A stretch of 64,000 nucleotides of DNA from Mycobacterium colombiense CECT 3035 (GTDB lineage: Bacteria; Actinomycetota; Actinomycetes; Mycobacteriales; Mycobacteriaceae). Both the position numbers and the translations under genes were made by a program. The notes beneath the pieces are model-generated. The model did not search any database. It was not told the origin of the DNA and saw only the letters and a list, made by a program, of their open reading frames with translations. The stretch's first letter is position 1; the number at the start of each line of letters is the position of its first letter. The stretch lies in assembly GCF_002105755.1 (NCBI RefSeq), contig NZ_CP020821.1, positions 2,232,001-2,296,000 of the forward strand. Reading direction: 5' to 3'. Below, in pieces: positions 9,457-17,728 of this stretch.

Positions 9457-10266
9457 CTACTTTGCGGTCCGGTTGCGGAACGCAGCCACCCGTTCCTTGA
9501 ACTCCTCGGTACTGAATGACATGTACTCCTCGGCGAGCGCATACTCCAGCACCCCCAGCGCGGCCCGGCTGAGATGCATATTGAGTGCCACCTTGGATGA
9601 CCGAACGGCCTGCGCCGGTAGCGCGGCGAGCCGCTCGGCAAGGCCCAAGGCCGTTTCAAGCACCTCGCCGTCGGGCACGACTCGGGTCACCAAGTTCAGC
9701 TCTTTGGCGATTGACGCAGTGATCTTGTCCCCGAGCAATACGTATTCCTTGGCCTTCATCATGCCGATTAGCAGTGGCAGCATCGCCGCGCCGCCGTCGC
9801 CGGCGGTCAGCCCGACAGCCACGTGCGGATCGGCCAGATAACTGCCCTCCCCCATCACCAACAGATCGGAAAGCAACGCCACCGAGCAGCCCAGCCCCAC
9901 GGCTGGTCCGTTGACCGCTGATACCAGTGGTTTCCCGAAATTGATCAGCTCAAGGAAAACCGTTCGTGCACCCGCGATTTGATGAGCACGAGCCTGCTGA
10001 TCGTCGATCAGACGCCCGAACATCACCATGTCGCCGCCGGCCGAGAATGCCTCGCCCTCACCGGTGATGACGACCGCACGAACGTCGTCATCGTTAAGCA
10101 AGACACGCCAGATCGCGGCCATGGCCTCGTGCACCGCTTCATCGACGGCGTTGAACGCCTTGGGCCGGTTGATCTTCACGACATGCACCGCACCTACTTT
10201 GACCACAAGCAGAGACGGGGCGAACTGCTCATAACCGGGCAACGTCGAAATTTCGGAGATAGTCAT
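9457..10266 (-). CDS. Enoyl-CoA hydratase/isomerase family protein lacking both catalytic Glu
   Basis: 269-residue crotonase. The oxyanion-hole segments are intact (AFSAGGDMVMF near residue 80; NGPAVGLGCSVALLSD near residue 125). However, the two glutamates of classical enoyl-CoA hydratase are absent: the GGGxE position is Ser and the PE position is His (LADPHVAVGL), followed by TAGDGGAA. The crotonase at 54123 in module 3 has the same ADPHV.VGL.AGDGGAA arrangement, so this is a subfamily trait and not damage. Possible activities include isomerase, hydrolase or lyase; simple hydration is doubtful. It is last in a minus-strand operon led by the frameshifted gene at 12656. Confidence 0.82.
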   Translation of the reverse strand: MTISEISTLPGYEQFAPSLLVVKVGAVHVVKINRPKAFNAVDEAVHEAMAAIWRVLLNDDDVRAVVITGEGEAFSAGGDMVMFGRLIDDQQARAHQIAGARTVFLELINFGKPLVSAVNGPAVGLGCSVALLSDLLVMGEGSYLADPHVAVGLTAGDGGAAMLPLLIGMMKAKEYVLLGDKITASIAKELNLVTRVVPDGEVLETALGLAERLAALPAQAVRSSKVALNMHLSRAALGVLEYALAEEYMSFSTEEFKERVAAFRNRTAK

Positions 10267-10276
10267 GGTGCTCCAA

Positions 10277-11437
10277 TCACGGCTTGTCGGCGGACAGGAT
10301 CGTTACAGCGGACACCGCGGTGGGGCCACCGATGTTATGCGCCAATGCGATCCGAGCCCCGTCGACTTGGTTCTCGGCCTCGCCGCGCAACTGATTGAAC
10401 AACTCGTAGCATTGGGCGACCCCGGTCGCGCCCGGCGGATGCCCCTTAGCCTTCAGGCCTCCGCTCGGATTGATCGGCTTTGAACCGCCGACATAAGTTT
10501 GGCCCGATTCAATCAGTTTGAACGCCTCGAACCGGCTGGCGAATCCAAGGTCCTCGTAATTGATCAGCTCAACTCCGGAGAAGCAGTCGTGCACCTCGGC
10601 GACGTCAATGTCGTCCGGCGTCACACCGGCCATCGCCATCGCGGCTTTCGCGGCGCGCACCGTCGGGGGGAACGTCGTCATGTCATTTTTGTGTTGGTGC
10701 ATAACGCGATCCAGCCCCAGGCCGACGCCACGCACCCATACCGGCCGGTCCGTGTAACGAGCGGCGACGTCCTCAGCGGCCAGGATGACCGCAGCCGCGC
10801 CGTCACTCTGCGGTGTGCAGTCGTACAGTCCGAAGGGATCGACCACTATGGGCGCGGCCAGCGCCTGTTCGACGGTGATCTCGTATCGCAGTTGGGCTTT
10901 AGGGTTCTTGACCGCGTGGAAATGGTTCTTCACCGCGACCATCGCCATGTGCTCGCGGGTGGCGGGCGACTCGTGCAAATAGCGCGTCACGTGCAATGCG
11001 AAGTTCGCCGGCGCTACCAGTCCCAGCGGGTAGTCCCAGGCATTGTCCCGCGTCATGGCAGCCCATTCCCAGAAGGTGGTGCTCGACTCGGTCTCGCGAA
11101 CCTTATCCGCGCCGACAACCAGCGCCACATCGTAGGCACCCGACGCGATGGCCAGCGTGGCGTTGCGGATCGCGTCATTGCCGGTGGCACAGGCATTTTC
11201 GATACGTGTGACCGGAATCCCGGTCAAATCCAAAGTGTCGGCGAGAATGCCAGATGGAAAGCCATCGGTCGTGGACAATTCGCCGAACCACGCCGCTTGG
11301 ATCTCGGACTTGTCAATTCCCCTGTCCACGTGGGCAACTGCCTCGGCGTAGGCCATCGGAATCAAATCCTTAACGCCCAGCTCGAAGTGTTCACCGAACG
11401 GCGTCATTCCGGCGCCGACCATTGCCACACGCCTCAC
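10277..11437 (-). CDS. SCP-x type thiolase
   Basis: 386 residues. The nucleophilic Cys is in ENACATG near residue 84, HDCFSGVELINYEDLG holds the second active-site motif near residue 287, and GHPPGATG carries the third. The catalytic set of an SCP2-thiolase is therefore present, in contrast to the thiolase-like proteins at 2 and 30926. Such enzymes cleave 3-ketoacyl-CoA, often of branched or steroid side chains. Its start overlaps the end of the OB-fold gene at 11434, a neighbour often paired with SCP-x thiolases and aldolases. The crotonase lies 10 bases downstream. Confidence 0.88.
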   Translation of the reverse strand: MRRVAMVGAGMTPFGEHFELGVKDLIPMAYAEAVAHVDRGIDKSEIQAAWFGELSTTDGFPSGILADTLDLTGIPVTRIENACATGNDAIRNATLAIASGAYDVALVVGADKVRETESSTTFWEWAAMTRDNAWDYPLGLVAPANFALHVTRYLHESPATREHMAMVAVKNHFHAVKNPKAQLRYEITVEQALAAPIVVDPFGLYDCTPQSDGAAAVILAAEDVAARYTDRPVWVRGVGLGLDRVMHQHKNDMTTFPPTVRAAKAAMAMAGVTPDDIDVAEVHDCFSGVELINYEDLGFASRFEAFKLIESGQTYVGGSKPINPSGGLKAKGHPPGATGVAQCYELFNQLRGEAENQVDGARIALAHNIGGPTAVSAVTILSADKP

Positions 11438-12656
11438 ACCACTGCTCCTTCAACCTCGGCGGCTTTACCCGGCCAGAACATATATCCGTAGTCAGGAATG
11501 CCGGTCCGGGTGGCGATTCTGCGCAGCACGATGGAGCCGGGCTGGCCGATCGTCGCTTCCCCCGCAGGCATGCCGGTCACCTTCAGCAACGCCCGCACCG
11601 GACTATCGTCCAATTGGACGACGGCAAGCGTGTAAGGACTGGGTAGATCGGGCACCGGGATGCGCACGGTGGCATGCGTGTATACCGTGCCCGTGCGCGG
11701 AAGCGGCTGCAGGCGATAGTCGTTGGACAGTCCGCCGGCGGCATCGACGCGGGCGCGTGGGGGAAAAAGCGGGGTTTCGTCGATACCCGGTCGCGGTTCG
11801 AAGACCGCGGCTTCCCAACGCAGCTTCGGCTCGAACGCCCGCGCGTATGCAGCCAACGAGATCGGAATGCCCGGGCCATCCGACGTGCGCAGTGTCGGAA
11901 GGGGGCGAGGTGATGCCTCGTCGCGATTCACTTTTACCGGTCCAGGCGTCAGTCGGGCCGCGGTGATCGTGGCCTGCTCCACGCCGAGCACGAGTCCCTG
12001 CGCGCCCTGCTCGACCGCGTCGGCGATCAGCCGGATCACGCCGCTCGCCGACACGACCCCGTCCGCAAAGGCGTTGCGTGTGTTTAACGCAGATCCCAAT
12101 TGCGCAGCGGCAACCCCGCTGACCACGGCTACCTCGGTCGGACCTTCAAGTCTCAGCCGTTTCACAGACGCCTTCACGCCCGCCTCGCGCTGCAGCCTCG
12201 GATCGACGTAAGTTCGCCTCGAGCCGTCATCGCGCCGGCTCTGCAGCGGCAGGCTACGGTTTTGCCGAGCGACACCGGCAAGGGTGGCGCCACCAGTCGC
12301 CCCGGTGAGGACTGCCGCCGAACCCACCGCAACCGCGGAGTCGTCGGCCGCGATGACCAGGGTCCCTTCGTCGGCCGCAACGATCTGGTCCAGGACGGCT
12401 GGGCCGCCCCGAGCACCTCGGCGACAGGCACGTCGGCGGGCAGGGACAGCCCCGCCAGCAGTACCGCGCCGTTGCCCCCCTCCAGCAACGGGAAGTTTCG
12501 CGACACCATTACGACCCGGCGTGCCGAGGCGCTCGGGTCGGCGGCGCGACCAGCGGCAACCGCCATGGTCAGCGCATCCTCGTCGGGCCCCGCGATGCGG
12601 CGCCCATCCTTCTCCCACGGCGGCAGGTAGGTCCCGATCACGCCGATGTCCGTCAT
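11434..12656 (-). pseudogene. Thiolase-fold/OB-fold (DUF35) fusion protein, frameshifted
   Basis: The N-terminal part reads in one frame from ATG 12656 (MTDIGVIGTYLPPWEKDGRR..., like the start of HMG-CoA synthase-fold proteins) as far as VAEVLGAAQP. The homologous continuation (AVLDQIVAADEGTLVIAADD...) is in another frame, so the first frame stops early at 12174. The switch lies at about 12396-12412, at the run gggccgcccc on the plus strand; one missing base would explain it, and total length is 3n+2. The C-terminal 120 residues are a DUF35 OB-fold (RTGTVYTHATVRIPVPDLPSPYTLAVVQLDD). Restored length would be about 407 residues. It may be a true pseudogene or a sequencing error in a C-rich run. 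Confidence 0.72.
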
Positions 12657-12685
12657 GCGATATCTCCCGAAGCGGTGGACGACTT

Positions 12686-12718
12686 CATAAAACGCTATAT
12701 AGTTATATCATTAGCGGA
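12686..12718. promoter_or_regulatory. Divergent promoter region with two shared AT-rich elements
   Basis: This 86-base gap separates the minus-strand gene at 12656 from the SDR at 12742. It contains CATAAAACGCTATATAGTT (12686-12704), which matches 15 of 19 bases of CATTATACGCTGTATAGTC at 15626-15644. It also contains ATAGTTATATCATTAGCGGA (12699-12718), similar to 5270-5289. CGCTA at 12693 and TAGCG at 12712 form an inverted repeat around them. Likely promoter and operator sequence; the regulator is unknown. Confidence 0.45.
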
Positions 12719-12741
12719 CGAGCGAAGATAGGGGCCTCATC

Positions 12742-13605
12742 GTGTCGAGTCTTACCGACCGCAACCTCAAGGACCGCGCGGTGGTGGTCACCGGGGCCAG
12801 CCGAGGTATCGGGCGCGAGATCGCATTGCGCGCCGCCGCGGACGGCGCTCGCGTCGCACTTCTCGCGAAGACCAACGCGCCCCATCCCAAGATAGCGGGG
12901 TCGCTGCCCGAGACCGCGGCAGCGGTTGAGCGTGCCGGCGGCGAGGCACTGTCGCTGGCGTGCGATGTCCGCGACCCGGCGGCGGTGACCGACGCGGTCA
13001 ACACGATCGCCGAGCGGTTCGGCGGCATCGACATCGTGGTCAACAATGCGGGAGCTCTGGATCTGCGCCGCACGCCCGAGCTGCCGTACAACGCGTTTGA
13101 CCGGCTGCTGGCAATCAACGTGCGCGGGCCGTTCGCTTTGGTGCAGGCGGCATTACCGCACCTTCGACGGTCTGACAATGCGCACATTCTGACAGTCTCG
13201 CCGCCTATCAATCTCGAACCCGCTTGGGCTGGGGCCCATCTCGGTCACACGATCAGCAAATACGCGGAAAGCATGCTGACCCTCGGCTGGGCAGCCGAAT
13301 TCGCCTCGATTCCGATCGCCGCCAATTCCTTGTGGCCTTCGACCACGGTAGCCAGCACCGGAATCATTGCGGTGCTCGGAGAGCGAGCCGCCCGGGCGCA
13401 GGGCCGTACACCTCAGATCATGGCCGATGCCGCCTACGTCATCGTCACGCGCCCCGCCGCAGAGTGCACCGGGCAGTTCTTCACAGATGAGCAGGCATTG
13501 CGCGAAGCAGGCATCGATGACTTCTCCGGCTATCGACTGGCCACGCGTGAGGAGGACCTCAGCCCCGACTTCTACTTACCGGCGACTCCATTGCCGACGA
13601 TCTGA
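12742..13605 (+). CDS. SDR family protein, HSDL2-like, catalytic Tyr replaced by His
   Basis: 287 residues. TGASRGIGREIA binds the cofactor, followed by an LLAKTNAPHPKIAGS loop typical of hydroxysteroid dehydrogenase-like 2 proteins, then NNAG. The Ser motif is ILTVSPP. The expected Tyr-x3-Lys is HTISKYAES: codon CAC at 13246-13248 (residue 169) stands where the family has Tyr (YTIAK/YTMAK type). The remaining HSDL2 features (LTLGWAAEF, ANSLWPSTTVAS) are intact. A one-base change from TAC could have inactivated an oxidoreductase, or the protein has another role. It converges on the LLM gene at 13613. Confidence 0.8.
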   Translation: MSSLTDRNLKDRAVVVTGASRGIGREIALRAAADGARVALLAKTNAPHPKIAGSLPETAAAVERAGGEALSLACDVRDPAAVTDAVNTIAERFGGIDIVVNNAGALDLRRTPELPYNAFDRLLAINVRGPFALVQAALPHLRRSDNAHILTVSPPINLEPAWAGAHLGHTISKYAESMLTLGWAAEFASIPIAANSLWPSTTVASTGIIAVLGERAARAQGRTPQIMADAAYVIVTRPAAECTGQFFTDEQALREAGIDDFSGYRLATREEDLSPDFYLPATPLPTI

Positions 13606-13612
13606 CCCGGCA

Positions 13613-14668
13613 TCAGACGCGGGCTCGTGGCAGATCTCCATCCGGGCTCGATGCTGACAACAGCGGAGCCAAACGGCCGCAAATGGTCTCAACATTGCGC
13701 AGTATCGTCGCCTCGTCGAGACCGGCGATCGTTGCCCAGAGGATCACAGTCCGCACCGGCGCGCCGGCGGTGTACTCCCGTATCCGCTGCGCGACGAATT
13801 CCGGTGTGCCGTAAGCGATGGACGCTGTGCCATCAGCGTTCGCGTTGCGCACCGATTGTGGGTCGATGGGGTCTGGCGTCGCACGTCCGGTTCCCTCGAC
13901 GGTGTGGCGGCCATACGAATTCAGCCGGTCCGCAAGGTGTTCGGACACCAGCGGCCAGTCACGCTCAGGGTCCTCGGTGGCCCAAGCCGGAAATCCACCG
14001 GCCATCACGCCAGTGCTCGCCGAATGGCCCGCCTCGGTGAGCCCCGCCAAGTACGCCGGCCACAATGCCGCATCGGCCGACAGCAGGTGTTCTCCGAGCA
14101 GCCCGGCCCGGCGTGCACCACGGGCCGCGAGATAGCCCATCCAGATCGGCACCCGGTCCTGTACCGGGCGTGGCCGCACACCCCCTGAATCCCACAGCTC
14201 CCGAAGCCGACGCGCGGTCTCATCGGTACGCCGATAACGATCCGCCAAGGACACACCGAAGAGCTCGAACTCCGGGACGCGATACCCTGCCCCAATCCCC
14301 AAGTCGAGTCGCCCGTCAGAGATCAGATCCACTGCGGCGCTTTGTTCCGCGATCTCTACCGGATGGTGCAGTGGTGCAATAACTATCGAGGTTCCGATGC
14401 GGATGCGCCGGGTGCGGGCGGCAACCGCCGCGGCGAGAGTGAGCGGATTGGATATGTAGTCATCGTCAAAAAGGTGGTGCTCGGAGAACCAGACCGATGA
14501 TGCACCGAGTCGCTCCGCCTCCTGACACACCTCGATGGTGAATCCGTATTGCCGCGACGGATTCCGGTACCACCGGGCGGGATTGCGCAGATCGAATGCC
14601 AGTCCGATGTCGACGCCCGCCCAGCCATGCTGTGCGGCACCGCCGCCGTCCTTCACGTCTGATGCCAC
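13613..14668 (-). CDS. LLM class flavin-dependent oxidoreductase
   Basis: 351 residues, luciferase-like TIM barrel. Landmarks are EHHLFDDDYISNPLTLAAAVAARTRRIRIGTSIVIAPLHHPVEIAEQ near residues 60-105 and GRLDLGIGAGYRVPEFE. In mycobacteria this family commonly uses F420 or FMN to oxidise, reduce or hydroxylate substrates. GTG 14668 was chosen because GAAAGGGG precedes it and the N-terminus then matches its close paralogue at 24509; a TTG at 14704 would add 12 residues. It is divergent from the hotdog gene at 14773, with an AT-rich shared promoter between them. Confidence 0.85.
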   Translation of the reverse strand: MASDVKDGGGAAQHGWAGVDIGLAFDLRNPARWYRNPSRQYGFTIEVCQEAERLGASSVWFSEHHLFDDDYISNPLTLAAAVAARTRRIRIGTSIVIAPLHHPVEIAEQSAAVDLISDGRLDLGIGAGYRVPEFELFGVSLADRYRRTDETARRLRELWDSGGVRPRPVQDRVPIWMGYLAARGARRAGLLGEHLLSADAALWPAYLAGLTEAGHSASTGVMAGGFPAWATEDPERDWPLVSEHLADRLNSYGRHTVEGTGRATPDPIDPQSVRNANADGTASIAYGTPEFVAQRIREYTAGAPVRTVILWATIAGLDEATILRNVETICGRLAPLLSASSPDGDLPRARV

Positions 14669-14772
14669 CAGGTAGCCCCTTTCGCGATTAGCCCAGTGGA
14701 ACAACCAATTAGAGGCAATAATTTATTCCACCACGGACTATAATCTACGTACCGCTGGGCCAAGGAGGCCAA

Positions 14773-15612
14773 ATGACCAATTCGACTACCCGCCGCGAGG
14801 CAGCCAGCCCATACGGCGAGTGGGCCGGCGCGCTCGAAAGCCTTATCACCTATCGCTATTTGGCATCGAGGCCCCACCTCATCGATCGAACACACGCCGA
14901 CGGCTTGATGGAGCTTCGCCCAGACCTGCGCACATCGGCCGGCGCCGTGCTGGGAGCTCCGCTGGCGATCGCGATGCTCGACGTTGCGGGTATCACCATC
15001 GACCGACATTGGATCCTAGCGCTGACGCAGATCGACTTGGCGGTGTTGGAGGATGCGTCGAACGTCGGTGAGGTGTTTCTGGCGGGCGAGGTGATCAAAG
15101 AGGCCCGGTCTCAGATCTTCACGCAGGTGCGGATCTACGATGCGGAAGATCGCAGCCGAGCGATCGGATTTGGCACCGCAAACTGGTCGGTGATCACCGA
15201 AACACCCAGCGGCTTCACATATCCCGAGCCCGGACCGGGCATCGCGGGCATGGCCGAAGTACCGCCCCTGTGGCAGGCCTATTCGGGGCGGCGGCGGCCC
15301 GACGGGCTGATCGAAATCCCTTGCCTTAGTCCTGCGATCGGCACCGACCGGCTGCACCATGGGCCGATGCTTGTGATCACAGAGGCGGTGGCCCTCGAGG
15401 CCGCGGCTCAAGCCGCCGGGACCGACGAGCTGTCCATCGAACACCTCGCGCTGACGATCGTCTCCCCAGGACGTGTTGGTCCGTTCGTCGCCACACCGGT
15501 ATTCGTGGCGGCGCAAACAGACACAGTTGGCTGTCGCGTTGAGCTTCGGGATCACGGTCGTGCGGATCGCCTCGTCGCAGCCGCGTTCGTTCAACTGCGT
15601 GTTTCGCGATGA
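14773..15612 (+). CDS. Tandem hotdog-fold thioesterase-like protein
   Basis: 279 residues. The size and the two similar halves (RPDLRTSAGAVLGAPLAIAMLDVAG near residue 50 and HGPMLVITEAVALEAAAQAAG near residue 195) indicate two hotdog domains, as in acyl-CoA thioesterase II or PaaI-like fusions. The HGPM...E arrangement resembles the HGG...D/E active-site strand of PaaI-type enzymes. AAGGAGG precedes ATG 14773. It leads a short operon with the NTF2-like protein at 15710 and the SDR at 16159. Role likely acyl-CoA hydrolysis or hydration of a pathway intermediate; exact family uncertain. Confidence 0.65.
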   Translation: MTNSTTRREAASPYGEWAGALESLITYRYLASRPHLIDRTHADGLMELRPDLRTSAGAVLGAPLAIAMLDVAGITIDRHWILALTQIDLAVLEDASNVGEVFLAGEVIKEARSQIFTQVRIYDAEDRSRAIGFGTANWSVITETPSGFTYPEPGPGIAGMAEVPPLWQAYSGRRRPDGLIEIPCLSPAIGTDRLHHGPMLVITEAVALEAAAQAAGTDELSIEHLALTIVSPGRVGPFVATPVFVAAQTDTVGCRVELRDHGRADRLVAAAFVQLRVSR

Positions 15613-15624
15613 CTTCCCGTCCGG

Positions 15625-15644
15625 CCATTATACGCTGTATAGTC
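15625..15644. promoter_or_regulatory. Inverted repeat TATAC-GCT-GTATA upstream of NTF2-like gene
   Basis: A perfect 5-bp-arm repeat (15629-15641) within a 19-base stretch that matches 15 of 19 positions of 12686-12704. It lies between the hotdog stop at 15612 and the ATG at 15710, so the NTF2-SDR pair may have its own promoter. Confidence 0.45.
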
Positions 15645-15709
15645 GTTGTCGACGGAGGGCAACTTGCAGTGCCGCAGGGTTCGACTTCTGTAAGGAGACC
15701 GCAGATCTC

Positions 15710-16162
15710 ATGGACGACGCTCAGCTGCGCACCCGCGTTGGAGCGGCCAATCTTATGGCCAGCTATCAGTTCCTCGCCGACCACGGCAAGGTTCGCGAAC
15801 TCTCGGAACTATTCCTCCCGGATGGGGTGTTCGTCACCGACACCGAGGAATTTGTTGGCCCCGACGCGATCCTCGGCTTCTTCAGCCGCGTTGGAACAGC
15901 ATTTGTGTCCGCAAGTTTCCTTCCGGCCCGCCATCACCTCAGCTCGATCTACATCGATCCGCAGCCCGAGGGCGGCGCCAGTACCTATGCATGCTTCCAG
16001 TTGATCGGTTCCAAGGGACTGGACCATTGGGGCACCTATCGCGACGAAATCGTCGACACAACTCAGGGGTGGCGCTTCGCACGTCGAAAAGTCAAAATCG
16101 AGGGTCACATTCGTGACTCGCCCGTAGTTGGTCTGCTCGGGCTGCCCACGGTCGAAACGTGA
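15710..16162 (+). CDS. NTF2/SnoaL-like protein
   Basis: 150 residues from ATG 15710, with TAAGGAG at 15691-15697; longer starts in this frame overlap the upstream gene. The pattern MASYQFLADHGKVRELSELFLPDGVFVTDTEEFVG, then HHLSSIYI and a final WRFARRKVKIEG, is the cone-shaped NTF2-like fold. Members of this fold act as isomerases, dehydratases or hydroxylase partners in steroid and polyketide metabolism. Its 3' end overlaps the SDR start by 4 bases. No specific catalytic residue can be assigned. Confidence 0.72.
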   Translation: MDDAQLRTRVGAANLMASYQFLADHGKVRELSELFLPDGVFVTDTEEFVGPDAILGFFSRVGTAFVSASFLPARHHLSSIYIDPQPEGGASTYACFQLIGSKGLDHWGTYRDEIVDTTQGWRFARRKVKIEGHIRDSPVVGLLGLPTVET

Positions 16163-16932
16163 GCGCGGGACGACTCGGTGGGCGTGTCGCGGTGGTCACA
16201 GGTGCCGGCCAGGGTCTAGGGAAGGCCACCGCGCTCGCTCTCGCTGACGACGGAGCCTCGGTAGCCGTGCTGGGCAGGACACGAAGCAAGCTCGACGCCG
16301 TTTGTGGTGAACTGACCAAGTCCGGGCACCAAGCACTTGCCGTTGAGTGCGACGTTGCAGACCGGCAAGCGGTGACCGGCGCGGTCGAGGAAGTACTCGG
16401 GCAGTTCGGCGGGATCGACATTCTGATCAACAACGCCCAGGGCGGCGCACTGGGCGCAACCGTACCCACTGCCGAGCTCAGCGATGAGGATGTCCTGGAG
16501 TTCTTCCGGACCGGCCCGCTCGGCACGCTGCATCTGATGCAGGCGAGTTTCCTGGCGCTCCGCCAGTCGCCCCACGCGGTTGTCGTCAACTTCGGGTCCG
16601 CCATCGGAGTCCGGGGCGCCGCTTGCATGGCCGGCTACTCGATGGCCAAGGAAGCGATCGGTGGGCTGACAAAGTCAGCCGCCATCGAGTGGGGTAGGTA
16701 CGGAATCCGCGTCAACCAAGTATGTCCTGCGGGCCTGTCCCCTTCCGCGGAAAGATTCCGCGACGCCGATCCGGCGCGGTGGGCGCAGATCGAAAAAAGC
16801 ATCCCGCTTCGCCGGATGGGCCTGGCCTACGACGACATCGGCCGCGCCATCGCCGCTTTGGTCAGCGACGACATGAGGTATCTCACCGGAGCAACCATCA
16901 TGCTCGACGGCGGCCAAGTCATCTTGCGCTGA
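16159..16932 (+). CDS. SDR family oxidoreductase
   Basis: 257 residues with a complete SDR set: TGAGQGLGKA (residues 14-23), NNAQ after the fourth strand (usually NNAG), Ser in NFGSAIG, and YSMAK as the Tyr-Lys pair. The C-terminal LTGATIMLDGGQ is typical of FabG-like enzymes. GTG 16159 overlaps the NTF2 stop. It converges on the SDR at 16934 with only one base between the two stops. Substrate unknown; a hydroxyacyl-CoA or alicyclic alcohol is likely from context. Confidence 0.84.
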   Translation: MSAGRLGGRVAVVTGAGQGLGKATALALADDGASVAVLGRTRSKLDAVCGELTKSGHQALAVECDVADRQAVTGAVEEVLGQFGGIDILINNAQGGALGATVPTAELSDEDVLEFFRTGPLGTLHLMQASFLALRQSPHAVVVNFGSAIGVRGAACMAGYSMAKEAIGGLTKSAAIEWGRYGIRVNQVCPAGLSPSAERFRDADPARWAQIEKSIPLRRMGLAYDDIGRAIAALVSDDMRYLTGATIMLDGGQVILR

Positions 16933-16933
16933 G

Positions 16934-17710
16934 TCAGTTTCGCATGTACGCGCCACCGCACACGTTGATGATCTCCCCGGTGATGTGCGCCGCGCGTCGC
17001 GATGCGAGAAAGGCGATGACTTCGGCCAACTCGTCCTTGTGCGGAACCGAGCCGAGCGGTCCGACTGCGTCGGGGCGCGAACGTATTTCCGGATGATCGA
17101 CAATGAATTTCGTGCCGTCGGTAACACCCGGGCTGACACTGTTAACGCGGATGCCGAACGGTCCGGCTTCGTGCGCAAGACATCGTGTCAGGGTATTCAA
17201 CGCACCCTTGCTCACCGCATACGGCGTCTCCATGCCCATTCCGCCAACGTCGCCGGCGTAACTGGTGACGTTGACGATGACACCGGCGTTGCGGTCTCGC
17301 ATCTGGGGCAACACTCGGCGGGATAAGTACCATGGCCCGTCGATGTTGACGGCCATCACGCGATCCCAATCCGCTGGCTCGTAGTCGAACACGGAGCCGA
17401 GGATGTTGATCGCGGCGTTGTTGACCAAGATGTCAATCCGGCCGATATCGGCAAGTACTTTTTCGACGACATCGTCGATGTGGCCACGGTCGCCGGCGTC
17501 CATCGGGTAGCCGTACACACGCGACTTCGGATACTCTTCCGCGATCGAGCGGGTCACGTCGTCGGTGCGCCCCGGGTGAATATCCGTGACAACGACGCTA
17601 GCGCCCCCGGCGGCCATCCGCCGCACAGTTGCGTTGCCGATGCCCATTCCCGCGGCTCCGGTGACAAACGCCACCGCGCCGTCGAACTCCTTCGCACTAT
17701 CAGCTGTCAA
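16934..17710 (-). CDS. SDR family oxidoreductase
   Basis: 258 residues. TGAAGMGIGNATVRRMA is a variant nucleotide-binding turn (GxxxGIG), NNAA replaces NNAG, the Ser is in NVTSYAG and YAVSK gives the Tyr-Lys pair. The C-terminal HITGEIINVCGGAYMRN is FabG-like. The chosen start is TTG 17710 with only a weak GGAT upstream, so the N-terminus is uncertain by a few residues. It follows the amidohydrolase gene by 18 bases and is probably transcribed with it, under the control of the operator-like site at 19070. Confidence 0.82.
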   Translation of the reverse strand: MTADSAKEFDGAVAFVTGAAGMGIGNATVRRMAAGGASVVVTDIHPGRTDDVTRSIAEEYPKSRVYGYPMDAGDRGHIDDVVEKVLADIGRIDILVNNAAINILGSVFDYEPADWDRVMAVNIDGPWYLSRRVLPQMRDRNAGVIVNVTSYAGDVGGMGMETPYAVSKGALNTLTRCLAHEAGPFGIRVNSVSPGVTDGTKFIVDHPEIRSRPDAVGPLGSVPHKDELAEVIAFLASRRAAHITGEIINVCGGAYMRN

Positions 17711-17728
17711 TGGGTCACATCCGTTTCT

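Noticed and set aside
10499..11491. Long plus-strand open frame of 330 codons
   Set aside because: It is antisense to the SCP-x thiolase, which has full family motifs; the frame has no recognisable domain and reflects GC-rich codon structure.
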